From Sphaeroforma arctica JP610 (taxonomy: Eukaryota; Opisthokonta; Ichthyosporea; Ichthyophonida): a DNA stretch of 55,136 nt. The first letter of the stretch is position 1; each line of letters begins with the position of its first letter. The stretch covers positions 20,504-75,639 of the forward strand of contig NW_014040545.1 in assembly GCF_001186125.1 (NCBI RefSeq), given 5' to 3'. Positions 39,860-52,519 of this stretch are shown here, in pieces. The notes beneath the pieces are model-generated. The model was not told where the DNA came from. It did not search any database and saw only the letters and a list, made by a program, of their open reading frames with translations. The position numbers were made by a program, and so were the translations under genes.

Positions 39860-40400
39860 CTAAGTTTGTACAAATGCTGTGTTGCATTTGAACTGATTAA
39901 CGTTCAAATTGGTAGAGAGTGAGATCTCTGATTCTTTGACCTTGTTAAGAAAGGTCTCAGAAGGGATCCATTTGGTTGTTCCAATGGGGTCTATACGACA
40001 TATTATAGTATGCCTCCAGGGCGTCTTCGGGACGGCTCGGGTACCATGATATAGGAAAGTATCTACTTCCCTATATAAATATATTGGCTCGCATTGTAGC
40101 ATGCTTATTAATTTATTGAGCCACATATATTTACTCCGTAATGGGCAGCACAACGAGATGGTAGCTTTGTGTATATGAACATAATTTAATAGATGGGCAA
40201 TTAACTGCCATAGTGGATTAGCCCACGCATTATTTTTGGAGATGTCTATTTGAAAGGCGTCTCCCAAAGAATGATTTAAAGCTTTGTAATTCGATAGTTG
40301 TGCATTATGATGTGCAGCAAACATATCTATGGTATGTGGCCCAAATATATTTTGAGCCAGTTCAAACCACCTGGGATTACCTTTCCAATCAGTGGTTAGC
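39860..40400 (-). pseudogene. Element A extra domain between RNase H and integrase
   Basis: Follows the RNase H tail. Contains FGPHTIDMFAAHHNAQL, AWANPLWQLIAHLL and a Trp/Leu-rich segment. Similar 'VDLFAS..NAQLPR' and 'NPPW.LI..VL' motifs are remembered from DIRS-type and some protist Ty3 polyproteins. Function unknown. Fossil. Confidence 0.6.
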
Positions 40401-40930
40401 AACTCATGTACAGATTTATTTAAGTCCGGTACAAAGCGTGAAAACACAACCGGTAAATGGTTATGTATTCCTGGCAGATGCTTTATATCAAAATGAAACT
40501 TTGATATTGTATCATGCCAGCGACTCAATAATTGTGAGTCGGGTTTAATCTCTTTCATGTATTGAAGAGATTTCTAATCACACATCAGCGGAAATGCTGT
40601 TCCGTATAAGTAATCTCGGAAGTGTGTTAGAGCTGCCACTATGGCTAATAGCTCTTGTTTAACGGTTGGATAATTCAACTGTGAAGCATTCATTGCTCGA
40701 CTAAAGAATTGTATATATCTAGGTTTGTTATCTATAACCTGATAAAATACTCCTCCTAAGGCTAAGTCGGAGGCGTCTGGCACGCCATCGACTGGTCCTT
40801 GTACAACAGGGGCTTGTTGGAATGCGTGCTCGAGCGCTTTAAATGCGTCATCACACTCTTTAGTCCACAAGTCTCTTAGTTTGCCTTTATGACATCTTAA
40901 GTGTCCAAAAGGTTCAAGGTAATCAGCCAA
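40400..40930 (-). pseudogene. Element A RNase H region
   Basis: Ty3-type RNase H features: DASDLALGGVFYQ, FFSRAMNASQLNYPTVKQEL and the tail LPGIHNHLPVVFSR. Fossil. Confidence 0.8.
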
Positions 40931-41099
40931 GTGTTGTACTTCATCTGAAAAGAAAGTTTACAAACCCACACATGCTGTTCACATCTCTTCCTGTAGTTGG
41001 TGTTCGCCAATCTAATAGGGTTTCCACCTTACCGGGGTCGATTTTAATACCTTCCCCATGTATACAGTAGCCTAAGAGCTGTATTTCGCTCATAGCGAA

Positions 41100-41700
41100 G
41101 TGACATTTCTTCTCGTTAATCTTGAATTTTTGTTCGTTGAATCTTAAGGACTCGTCTGACTAATGTGGCATGTTCGCCCTTAGTCATAGAAAAGATGACT
41201 ATGTCATCCATATAGACTTGCATGTTAGGCATGTCTGCAAACATTTCCTCCATTACTTGTTGGAAGAATTGCTGGTAACCCGAAAGGTGCACCTCTGAAC
41301 CTGTATTGTCTACCTTTCCACGTAAATCTAAAGTATTTACTATATGGTTCATATATCTGCATTTGATGGTATCCTTGTGTAAGGTCTATAGTTGTAAATA
41401 CTGCAGCACCTTCCATCCTTCGCAGTAGCTCTTTAATACAAGGTAGGTGAAAGCTATGAGTTGACATTAATTTATTTATTGGACTCATATCTAAACATAC
41501 TCTGACTTTCTTAAACGATCCGTCAGAGTTATGTTGGTCTACGGCTAGCAGTGCCAAGTTAACTGGCGTCTGTTGATAGTTAACTTCTATCACTCCATCT
41601 GCTAACCATTTCTCAACTTGTTCTTTTACCACAGCCTCGTGTCTCCAGGATACATAGTTCCTTGAGGGACACTTTAACTGTGTAAAGTCCACCTTGGTTA
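41100..41700 (-). pseudogene. Element A reverse transcriptase region
   Basis: RT palm features: RVCLDMSPINK, TIDLTQGYHQMQI, FRGAPFGLP and the YMDDIVIFS catalytic box. Fossil. Confidence 0.88.
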
Positions 41701-41906
41701 AGTCAAGGCTGACATACCCGTCGTTAAAACGGAATTTTGCCTAATCTATGACCTTTATCTTCTTATTATCTAGAATCAGATCCATGATTTTTCTCGCAAA
41801 GCCAGGTATTAATGCCTTGACTGTGTCTGACGGGGGCTTATATGGATTCAGACAGTTATCGTCTGGCTGATCCTTTAATGGATCTATGTTATTTGATAAA
41901 CCAGTT

Positions 41907-42444
41907 NNNNNNNNNNNNNNNNNNNNNNNNNNNNNNNNNNNNNNNNNNNNNNNNNNNNNNNNNNNNNNNNNNNNNNNNNNNNNNNNNNNNNNNNNNNNNN
42001 NNNNNNNNNNNNNNNNNNNNNNNNNNNNNNNNNNNNNNNNNNNNNNNNNNNNNNNNNNNNNNNNNNNNNNNNNNNNNNNNNNNNNNNNNNNNNNNNNNNN
42101 NNNNNNNNNNNNNNNNNNNNNNNNNNNNNNNNNNNNNNNNNNNNNNNNNNNNNNNNNNNNNNNNNNNNNNNNNNNNNNNNNNNNNNNNNNNNNNNNNNNN
42201 NNNNNNNNNNNNNNNNNNNNNNNNNNNNNNNNNNNNNNNNNNNNNNNNNNNNNNNNNNNNNNNNNNNNNNNNNNNNNNNNNNNNNNNNNNNNNNNNNNNN
42301 NNNNNNNNNNNNNNNNNNNNNNNNNNNNNNNNNNNNNNNNNNNNNNNNNNNNNNNNNNNNNNNNNNNNNNNNNNNNNNNNNNNNNNNNNNNNNNNNNNNN
42401 NNNNNNNNNNNNNNNNNNNNNNNNNNNNNNNNNNNNNNNNNNNN
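41907..42444. other. Assembly gap (538 N)
   Basis: Run of N inside element A between the protease-like and reverse transcriptase parts. Confidence 1.
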
Positions 42445-42539
42445 TGGGTAGTGATATTCCTATCATTGGCCAGGGAGATTTTAACATCTGTGGCCATGGT
42501 ATCACACTTAGAAGTTTTGTCATCAGCTAAAATAAGGTG

Positions 42540-42910
42540 AGTTGTTTATGTTCTCCTTTCGATATCTTTCATTAATGCAAAGCGATCGGATATACATGAA
42601 ATTTCAGAACCAGGATCAATCAACGCAAGGATTTTATTTCCATTGTAATATACAGGTATTATTACACGCTCATTCAAAAAGTCGTTGTACTGTCTGTGTA
42701 ACGATTGTACCTGGTAGTACCTTCACTCCAACTTAATGTTGGGCTTTTTGTCACAAGACATAGTGTGATAGCCATTGGTCTTCTCACACTTGTCACACTT
42801 AGTAAGAAAGTGTGTGCAGGTGGGTGCATGCCTGCCATTCCAATAACCGTTAGGGGTCAATTGGTATATGTCATACCCACACTGTGCGTCGGCACATTTC
42901 TTAATCTCTT
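42540..42910 (-). pseudogene. Element A zinc-knuckle and protease-like region
   Basis: A Cys/His cluster (KCDKCEKTNGYHTMSC) is followed on the minus strand by a retropepsin-like stretch around 42590-42650. Fossil. Confidence 0.55.
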
Positions 42911-43133
42911 TAAATGGAGGTTCCTTGTCCTTCGCCTCCGCGCGTGCCCGTTTATTGGGTCGCGTGGATAGTGTGGAGTCGCGAGCACGTGTATGTTGGG
43001 GTCTCTCGTTTGAGGTCTGCCTGGATACGTATCCACGATCGGTTTGCTCCCGCGGTTTCTTAACAGTCGCTTTTCACTTCGATGTTACTCGGTGTGTGGG
43101 GAAAAGAGTGGATACAGTATCATAAAACTATTC

Positions 43134-44934
43134 TCATGTAAGTCGGGATAGATGAAACTTTGTTTCATGTCCCTTGTCTCGAGCCTCAGTCGCGTGTTTA
43201 CGTCGCAACTCGGTGTACAGACTCTCACGGTCGTTATTCCCTATGTTCTTACAGAACATGTGCATAATCAGGAACTCGTTCCATCGCTGCGCCTTGTCCT
43301 TTGTTATATCTGGACGTTTCAGGTCAGCATCTAGCTTCAGAATATAACTCTGAATGGGCGTGTTCTCAACTGGTTCAGTTAAAATTGAACTCAGTCCTGG
43401 GCTACGCATGTCATTACTTAACAAGGATGTAACCGACCAACACACAGCTGGCCAGTCACGACAAGTGTCTAGCTCATGCTGGTGTCGCTGCAGGATTAAG
43501 TAACTTGTTCCTGTAGGGTCAAACGTCTGCATTAAAGCGGAAATCCATTGCTGGGGAACGATATCATTTGTCTCCAGCATGACCGTAAACGCATTGCGCG
43601 TACGGCTTAGCGTGTCGAGGTCATGGTTGTTTATAAACTCGACCTGCTTACTGTTGGCATCCCAGTTTGACTTAAGTCGACTGATCTGTCGCTTGTACTT
43701 CTGGTTATCCCTGTGGTCTTGTCCACGTTGGGCCTGAAGTAGCTGATCGATGCGCTTTTGCTTAATCGCGATCACATTAGCAAAATATGATACATCATCA
43801 GCACGGTACGCATCATGGGCGATTTCCATTTTAATGGTGTAATCGTCGACCGATTTGTTAAGTTTGGTCACCTCGTCAGAGTGGAAATCCTCTGCGGGCT
43901 GATGTAATGCTGTGCGATCGAAACGATTAAATTCGACTTTGTTAACACGTTTACGGGGGTGTTTATTACCCCTTGTAAAATCCATGGTCGAGGCTTTTCG
44001 GTGCTCTGTCCCTCGGATAGTAGTTGGTAATATAATCTTGGGAGATTCCTACGTCTGGATAACATACCCAGTCTTAACTGGTTTCCGACGATTGGCATCC
44101 CAGTTGGGTAAAGGTGGCGGAGTATTTTTACCTGCCTCTGGGTCTATAGGCCGGGTGTCAGAACAGGCGAGTAATAAGCCTGAAGTTCTGGTGGTAGTAC
44201 CTCGTAAGGTATAGATATGCTAAGCACATCTGGCTCCTCTGCCACAGGTGTAGCGCTCGAGCCTTTACGCTCTTCGGGCGTAATTGCCTGTCAACGTTCT
44301 GTCCACTTCTGTAGGGCTTTAGTAATGCCCGGAGAAACATGCTCGCGTAAAAGCTGTGTATGTTTTCCTGATCTATACAATCGATCTACATGTTCAACAG
44401 TCAAATCTTTCATAAGGGTGGCTAACTGATTCTTAAAATCAGTGCTTTCAGTAATTAACTTACTTCTGCGCGTTGGTTTAGTGGTCTCGGATGTAGATTC
44501 GGGTTTGCCACTTGAGCTTGCCTCCTCTTCTGGTTCCATCATAGGTTCCTCCTGAGATTTGTCTTCGTCCCCTATAATTGGGGACTCCCTTATAATTGGG
44601 GACTTTTCCTTCTGAGTTTCGTCAGAAGAATTGGTGTCTCACTCCTTGGCTTCGTAGATGCAAGCTTTGAAATTGAGGCAATAGTTGGCCCTCGGGCTCT
44701 GTCTGTGGGAGTAGTCTCCTTGATCGGAGTGGCTACATCCTTATCTGAAGCATAGTCCTGTTGACTACTATTGTCGGAGACAAGTGCTTCGGCTACGGTG
44801 CGGTTAAACGCATCGGCAGCGGCGGCGGTTGCTTCTGCGGCGGCAGTAGCTGCGGCGGCGCCAGCGGCTTCTCTCTCTATCTTCTTCTTTTCAGCTCTAC
44901 GCTTCTTAGAAGGAGTATTGTCTTTCTTGGTCAT
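43134..44934 (-). pseudogene. Element A Gag region
   Basis: Minus-strand Gag-like sequence: an N-terminal Lys/Arg then poly-Ala segment (about 44600-44934), an acidic linker, and a helical capsid-like part (43134-43985) with NNHDLDTLSRTRNAF and RWNEFLIMHMFCKNI. Fossil. Confidence 0.65.
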
Positions 44935-45657
44935 AATCTTAACTTATGACTGCTAGCTGATCTTTTAAGGACTAGCTTGGACAAGAAAAATTATGTGGTA
45001 GTTTATCTCCTTTTACGCTTAAGTAATCTAAGTAATTAATACCCTTGCTAACTTTAAAATGTGTAAGATTCGGTCTATCAAGGCGATATTAATGCCTTAG
45101 AGTAATTAAACGCGTAGGTAAAATCTAAGTATCGTGAAAATTCAAAGTAAATAAACGAAACGAGACTTTTAGTAAAGTTAGGTAGGCCTCGTGAAAACAG
45201 CAATACTCTGAGGGATTGTGAGGCTGAGACATTGCCTATATATAATCCTCTCAGTACTGTTTTCGCCGAAGGGATTTTATTTAGTGTTTCGTTGTCGCTC
45301 TATTAGAAACTATGGTACGTTTCGTTGGGGCGAATCAGAGAGACTCATAAAATCCTATCTTTAGAAAAATAAAATAAAAAAATAAAATACTCTTGATGTC
45401 CTTAGTTGTTGTATTAACCAATAACTTGTCACTTATCAAGAATTACCGACTTAGCCTTTATCAGACTGGCACATCTGGTTGGCTGATCGGAGGATCAACT
45501 AGGTAACGTTAATAGTCCCTAGAGACCTATATTCGGTTGAACCGTCTCGCTACCGAAGTATTCAGATATAAATAAATTTGGAAAGTAAACATAGTTCTAT
45601 TAATAGAACTAGACCAAATCTTATGTTTGGTATTTTACTAGGGCCTTTTAATGGCCT

Positions 45658-45826
45658 TGTCCAAATATCTTATATGTAAAATGGAAAAGGTATTAATTAG
45701 TAAAACCGTTAAAAACCATTTAGGAAACTTAAGTTCCTCGTACTATTAAGAGTACGTTTATAGTTTACGTACTGCTTACGAGTACGTTTATAACATAGAG
45801 TCTAATGTGGAGGCCCGGCTATTACA
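45658..45826 (-). repeat. Element A 5' LTR
   Basis: Partner of 39169-39335; about 95% identical by eye. Followed on the minus strand by a long leader before Gag (about 44934). Confidence 0.85.
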
Positions 45827-48800
45827 GTCAAATGTCTTCGTAATTTTTTCCGTATACTTGTTGGTAATGTGATGGAGTGCCGGTAGGGTAGTGTCCTGTA
45901 ACTGGTTCAACCGCTAAGTCCAGGGTCATTAATGATCGCCTGGGCTTCAGGTAGCGCATCAGTAGAGTTGGCAAACGGAAGTGGCGACGACCAAAATACA
46001 CACTGAAAGATACACTCTTAAGTTGGCGAACATCGTGAAAAGAAGTCGTTCATCCCACCTCAAAGGCACTGCTTCACAACACTGTCTAACAGACCGGTTG
46101 GGGTCAGTACAGCGGTGACACCTTATGCAGTATATCCACTTAATGGACTATGAGTTTCACTATACTGTCAGTGAATTTGGTGCTTGTGTCTGTCTGGATC
46201 AGTCGCGGGAAACTATGTTTGCCAAAAAAAAATTATATCGAACGTCTGTACCGTCGTGTCTTTTATCTTATCAGGTGTCGCTCTAGAGAGTGAGTAACCT
46301 GTAGCGATATCTAACGCGTAAAGGATATATTTGTTCACCTCTGTGACTCGAGTGGCACAGGAATGTAATCGACCCCTATGTGATCCCATGGGTAGCGCGC
46401 GCCAATGCTGATCATCGGATGGAAACTTTTACGCAGCGTGTTCTGACCAAGGCATGTACCACATTGTGGCTTGACTTCAGTCGCTAATTCGAGGGCGCCA
46501 AGCCACACATGTCCGTTATGTCGGAGTTGTTCATGAGTGAGCTGTGTGCGACGCAGTTGCTCTTCTGGTGTCGCTTGGGCAAATGTGGGTTAGCCCTCTG
46601 TTGCGGCCATGGCCACCGATATATTGCGAGCAGTGTCTGTACACATTGTGTAGATGATGCGACGAGGCTCTGCATACCCAAGTCGCTGCGAGAACGCCGA
46701 ACTTATCTTATCCCTTTTGGGTTGACCTACTTTTACTACTACAGTATGGCCCCATAATGTCTTGCCACATGAGTACTTGGCATACTTCAAAAAGGTATGT
46801 GGGGTACGAGGCACTATCACCGGTTCTGAATGCAATAACTGTTCGAATAAATCAAACGACGGAGCTCTCGGTAACCAAGGCAGACAGACTGTTGCCCTTA
46901 CCCCGTCTGATTTGACCTTCCGAAGCATCTCATGTATTTTCTCACGTGTAGGATTCAACCGGTTACCTGGGACCAGTCATATGCGAACGCTCCTTCCCTG
47001 ACATTCTTCGTCCAAAACCGATGTAGTTAAGCATTGGTTAGGTCTGTCCGCAAAGATGTTGATGTTTTTCGGTACGAAATGTTGTTGAGCTTGTTCAAAG
47101 TAGCTGGGAGAAACTGCAAACAGCAATCTATGTACAGTTGCAACTTCAAGTTCATCTCTCTCCGCTGTACTCTCGTGGACTCTGCACAACATGCCTGGCA
47201 ACACATTCTTCTCCCCTGGTATGTGTGATATTGTGAGGTGAAACGGTGCAATAATGTGGTGCCACCTCGCATAGGATTAAGTTTGAGTTGTGTGTTCATA
47301 TACACCAGGGCCTTGTGGTATGTGAAGTCTGCAAAACGTTGTCCGTCGAGGTAATCCCTGGCATTACACTAAAGTCGGTAGCTCTGTTGCTGTAACGTAG
47401 TTCTGTTGCGCATGGCTCACCGTCGTGCTGAAGAACACTAAGTATTGCTTCTTCCCGTTGACCCATTGGAACAATGCTCCTCCCAAACCGTGTTCGCTTG
47501 CATCGGTTTCTAAGTTTAATGGTATATCATCTACAGGGAAGTGCAATGCGACTGCATTGATCACTGCGCTCTTTATTGCTTGCCACGCGTGTGCATGCCC
47601 CGATCAATTCATTTGCCTTCAGTTTACAGCATTCTCGTAAAGGTGTCCATGTGTTCGCGAAGTTAGGAAGGTGCTCATAAAAGTAGTTCGCCAATCCTAA
47701 GGCAAAAGCGATATCCTTGTGCCGTAGTGGGGTAGGTCAGTCGAGTTATTCGCCCTCGAGACGACATCATGCGATGTCGGCAATATGCATTCGCCTCGAA
47801 GTCTAGTGCTAAACGGTGGCGTGCGTCGGTAGGCTCAGTGGTGTTGGGTGCTTGACGGCGTGGGATTGGTTCGAGGAGCTCGTCAAGTTCTGTAAGGTCG
47901 ATCGGTGCGAGAGACGATAAAATACCGCCTATGTAAAGGTCCAGCCCCTTCAACATGTCTGGTCTCACTATGATAGCTATTACCGTAGGTAGGCTCATAA
48001 GTCCGAGTAAACTGTCCATCACCTGTGTTCCGTATCGAATGGGCAACACTTCCGTCGTCCCCAGTCGAGGAGTTCGTACCGCCTTGTCAGCTGGATAGAT
48101 GAATGAACCAGGTGGTGCTGGAGCTATTGGGCGGCCAATACAAAAGGTCTTCGGATATCTGTGAGACGCAACTTCTGTTTGCTCCTGTGTCTATCAAGGC
48201 TATGAACGTGCGTTCATTGACTTGCACTTGAATATAGGCTCGGCTATCACATGACAGTAATGGATCCTTTATTGCCATGACTGCATCGATAGTGTTTACA
48301 AACGTCAAGCTCATACCTGACTCAGACACCCTCACTTCTCATTCACGCTCGGCGACTGGCTCCCATCCCCCATGGTTGTTCTCTGGCGCCGGTGCCTCGT
48401 TGCTATAATCATCCGTGAGTATCGCGTTGATGTGTGCGTCGGTAGCTTTGAGTAGAGGTGCGAAGTCGTCGTCCTGTGTTATCGTGTTGTCCTGTAGTTC
48501 GGAGATGTGTCAGTTGGCAGAAAAATCTTTGTCTGGGTTGTTGTTCTGCCCTTGTCTTGAGGTAAGGTTGATGCAGGTTGCTGTGCGGCCTGTGTATCTC
48601 TCTGCGGAAGGTTCTGGTCACATTGGCGTGCACGGCTGTCGTTACCCTCTGGATGTGTTGCTCGACAATGATGAGAGCGTGGGATGTGTCGTGTACCCGG
48701 TGGTGCCTGTGATCGACAACCGACACATATATTACTGTCCTTGTCTTGAGGTAAAGGTTGATGCAGGTTGCTGTGTGGGCTGTGTATCTCTCTGCTGAAG

Positions 48801-49926
48801 GTTCTGGTTGTATTGGCGTGCACGACTGTCGTTACCCCCTGGATGTGTTGCTCGACAATGATGAGAGCGTGGGATGTGTCGTGTACCCGGTGGTGCCTGT
48901 GATCGACAGCCGACACATGTAGTAGTTGTCGTTGCTTGGAGTCGTTGTGCCCAGTTCTGCGTCTGCCTCTGTGTAGCACCGTCTGAAGGTTCGGGTGACT
49001 GTGTGTATAGTCGCGGGCTCCGTTGGTCGTCACGTCCCTATTATCACGGTTTTGGAGTCGAGCTGTTGTACGTTGCTGGGCATCCTGTACGTCGGGACTC
49101 GATAGTTGCAGTAGCTCGTGTGTCTCCATTAATTGCCACTTCAGATGTAGTTGGAGAGTCCGTTCGTACGTGCGACCTCTAACAACAGTACGATGCAGTG
49201 GTTCAACAGGTTTTGTTGAACGTCTGTGTCAGATTGACAACGTCCATGTACCCGTCTATGGTTTTCCCTGAGCGGAGTCATTTGTTCCATGATGAGAGTG
49301 TGCATGTTCCTACTGTGGCCTTTGGCTAGCTTGCGAAATGAGGGGTAGACTGTTGCCTGCGTCTCATTCAAACACGCCTGCTTTATTTGCAACGATGGGA
49401 TTCACATCTTCAAACGTTCAGAGTTGTCTCGTATGTAGTCTAGTGTTGATTTCTCTGTTTTGAAGTGAGATAATACTTCGCGGAACCATGTAAGGCTCCA
49501 ACTCTCGTCCAGGCCGGCGATTTGTGCATACTTGAAGGCTTATAGAAGTGTATCTCTCGTGTTGCGTTCCATATTATCATGCAGGTGATATCTGTTTGAT
49601 GATCAATTGATCCAGGTGTGATGGCACTGGACGTATCTCGACTAGCTTGGACTCGAGTGTAGCCCGGAGTGTTGTTTCTATTGTTCCCCGGAGAGCATTA
49701 GCTCGAGCCATGTTGTCATATTTGTTGCTTGACATAGTCGAAGTATGCGTACATGGAGTGATTGACGACTCTTCTCGGTACTCTCTGGTGTGAGTAGAGG
49801 TGCGGTGGTTTCCTTCCCTTGCTGCTTGTAAGTGTGCACATAATCACTAGTCGCTTGAAAGACTTCCTCTGCTGATGCTTGCGAAAGTTCGTGTTCAATC
49901 GGTCGTGCACGTTCTTCAGAGCTTTC
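45827..49926 (-). mobile_element. Element C: degraded Ty3/Gypsy retroelement (fossil)
   Basis: Minus-strand remnants in Ty3/Gypsy order: Gag-like sequence (about 48400-49920), aspartic protease with an ALIDTGANRS motif (about 48087-48335), RNase H with LETDASEHGLGGALFQW (about 47364-47564), then integrase with an H2C2 zinc domain (EQLRHNGHVWLG...CGTC, about 46430-46560) and core blocks DHIGVDYIP and LIQTDTSTKF (about 46150-46390). Many breaks; clearly older than element A, which abuts its 3' side. Similar minus-strand low-complexity Gag-like sequence resumes after element B (54161 onward), so C is probably interrupted by B. Confidence 0.8.
48551..48925. repeat. 189-bp tandem duplication inside element C
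   Basis: Two copies starting at the CTTGTCTTGAGGTAA motif (48551 and 48740) with few differences. The period is a multiple of three within the Gag-like region. Confidence 0.88.
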
Positions 49927-50237
49927 TTTAGCATCTAGGAACCAGATTATCAAAAAGACAATCCCAATTCCAAAATCTAGAATCATCAAATTTTGAGTTT
50001 TGGAATTAGGACTGCAATATTCCTGGTATTAAAGTCATCAAAAATATTAGCGGTAGAACCGGTAAGCTATACCGGGACACCGCGTGTGAGAGAAACACTC
50101 AAATAGAAAACCTGAGCCTAGTGAATTAGAACACACAAATAAAGACTCAGTTCGAGTTTCTCAGACTATGGACTTTTCCTAGCTGAGATAACCGAATTTC
50201 TTTGGCTCGTACCTTTCAGCTACTCTCCATACTCTAA
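49927..50237 (+). repeat. Element B 5' LTR
   Basis: Shares TAGCATCTAGG, ATTAGCGGTAGAACCGGTAA and AATAAAGACTCAGTTCG with 53828-54160. The AATAAA may be its polyadenylation signal. Confidence 0.85.
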
Positions 50238-52500
50238 TTTTTTTTTACAATATCATTACTTAGATAAGTCAAGTAACTTACACTTAACAAAGTAAAATAG
50301 AAGTGGAGTATACTACCAAAGTATCAAAGAAACTTTATATTGAACAAGCTTTATTCCAAAGAAGGGATACTAGAAGAAGCCTCAACAAGGAACCAAGGAA
50401 GCGACGTGTTCCACCGGACAGACGTGTTCCCACCAGCTAGCAGGTATTGGTAGCAAAGGACCCAACAAGAAGTCAGTAGAGGAAGCAAAGACCAAGCCAC
50501 TACTCACTAGCATAAACCAAGGTAGAACAAACCCAGGTAACAGTATCGTGTTGAGGCGTGACGTTCTATATAGCCAAGGTGAACATATAGAGAGAAGAAC
50601 AAATAAGTGTCAAATTTAAGGCACACGCTAGTGAAAATTGATAAGCTGTCACAGTGATTTGTTTATCAATGTTGGGGATTTTTGGGATATTTCAAATAAG
50701 AAAACATCCCGACGTTAGGACTCCCAAGAAGAACATCACTACACTTCAGCAGGATACCTCTAGACAAGTAGCAATAGCACAGTACATGGTAAAGAGACCA
50801 ATTAACAAACTGTGGCTCAATTAGAGCAGTCCAATGAGACATGCAAGCGTCAGAAACGAACATCATCATGGACAGATAGATCATTTCAACGTGCACATAA
50901 CCAATAACACAATAAGAGGGTCAGCATTAGGCTGGACACACCAATATAACACTATGCAACAGCTATATGGAATGGCTAGTATCAACTAGACAATTCACAA
51001 GAAGCATCTTTAAGCCTCAAGTGATATCTGAGATCAGAGGATCCTTATTGTTATAGACAAGAAGTATCATTTTAGTCACAAGTAGTTTCTAAGATGAAAA
51101 GATTCTTAATAGCTAAGCATACGAGAGCGACACTCAATCACAGAGTAAAGCCAGACCAGACCATACAAGATCACACTTGCAATCAGACAAGACCATACTT
51201 GTCTAAATCAGACAAGGACGACGAGATCACACACGATCGTACTAATTGACTAGATCACTAGTACACACATCAAACCCAAACAAAGGTGACTACACACAAG
51301 GCTTAGCATACACACCACAACACTGCGGGTGAGACCAGAAGGCTAATGCACACAACCAGAACAAGGAGTATGTGTGAAATTAAGGATTTAGACCTGAAAG
51401 CACACCATCAGGACATGCGAGAACGAAATTGAACTCAAGACAAGACATAACATCGAGTGCGTCTCAAAATAGCACACAACCACACACCGAAGACCTGATC
51501 AAGTATAATTAGTACCCAAGAAAAAAACGATCAAGAAAGGAAGGAAGTGATGTACACATGCGAAATGAGATCTAGCAAAACATATCAATAAACACAAAGT
51601 ATATTTTATGGAACAATACTGCCCACAAAGGTTGATAAAACAACACACGAACACACCCCATCAACCTGATCGAGTACAATTAGTACTCAAATAAAGATCA
51701 AGACATGGCAACGATGAGGTACTCATGTTGAATGAGTTCGATCAGATCACACTCGTAAAGACATAAAAGACATAACACAAACACTAGCACTGGCTGCACA
51801 AGAGGAACAAGGTCCCAACGCAGATCACTGAGCAGAAATAGAACACTCGGCCAAGTGCATGTCAGAACATAATCGCAAGTAGCAAAGTTCACACGATACA
51901 CACGACACAAAGTGATCAGATCACACGCTACCAACACACATGCGCACATCAGCACGATATACACGATATAAAGTGATCAGATGATACGCTATCAAACCAC
52001 AGGCGCATAGTAGTCGGATACGAAGATATAAATATCAATAAGATTGCAGGATCGCGTATCATCGCAAAAGAGACTGAAATCTCGCGTCAAAGCGATGACT
52101 AAGCAGTAACAGACTCTATAATTACAACAACACAGATGTGAACACATTTGTGCCAAGCATCTGAAAAATAAAGAATCTCCTGTGTAGCAACACACACACG
52201 CAACACAGGAACACGATCAACAGGCGCTCCTAGGACTGAACATCACGAAAAAGTCAAGACGACTGAGATCAACAGTGAATCCTGCACAGCAGAACAACTT
52301 GCTACAGGACGAGAACATTACACGAGTCCAGAACATAAAGGTGGTCGTAAATATCAAGTAAGTTCGGTACAACACAGAACATCTCAGATCGCAGTGACGC
52401 CATCACAGTTCGGTACAGAACCGAACTTCCTCGGTTCCGTCAACAGGACCGAACTTTCCCGGTGACGTCACTAAGACCGAACAACTCATTATGATCACAC
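50238..52500 (+). other. Non-coding interior of element B
   Basis: AC-rich, with diffuse internal duplications: a TGATC.AGTA.AATTAGTAC segment at about 51490 and again about 51665, and a TACACGA...AAAGTGATCAGAT segment at about 51895 and 51955. No gene is visible. Confidence 0.6.
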
Positions 52501-52519
52501 ATGAGAAAGGGCGGAAGCA

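Larger units (their letters stand above)
39169..45826 (-). mobile_element. Element A: Ty3/Gypsy LTR retrotransposon (fossil)
   Basis: LTR-like direct repeats of about 167 bp bound a roughly 6.3-kb interior in minus orientation. Order from the 5' side: Gag with an Ala-rich N-terminus, zinc-knuckle and protease-like segments, a 538-base gap, reverse transcriptase, RNase H, an extra domain, then integrase. The RT-RNaseH-INT order defines Ty3/Gypsy. The ends begin TG and finish CA. The two repeats differ at under ten positions in about 160 by eye (about 95% identical), so insertion is moderately old. The element is broken, with several lesions plus the assembly gap. No clear target-site duplication was found. 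It separates the possible small host gene from element C and appears to have inserted at C's end. Confidence 0.88.

Noticed and set aside
48415-49271. Plus-strand frames over element C (127, 102 and 82 residues)
   Set aside because: Antisense shadows of the minus-strand Gag-like repeats.
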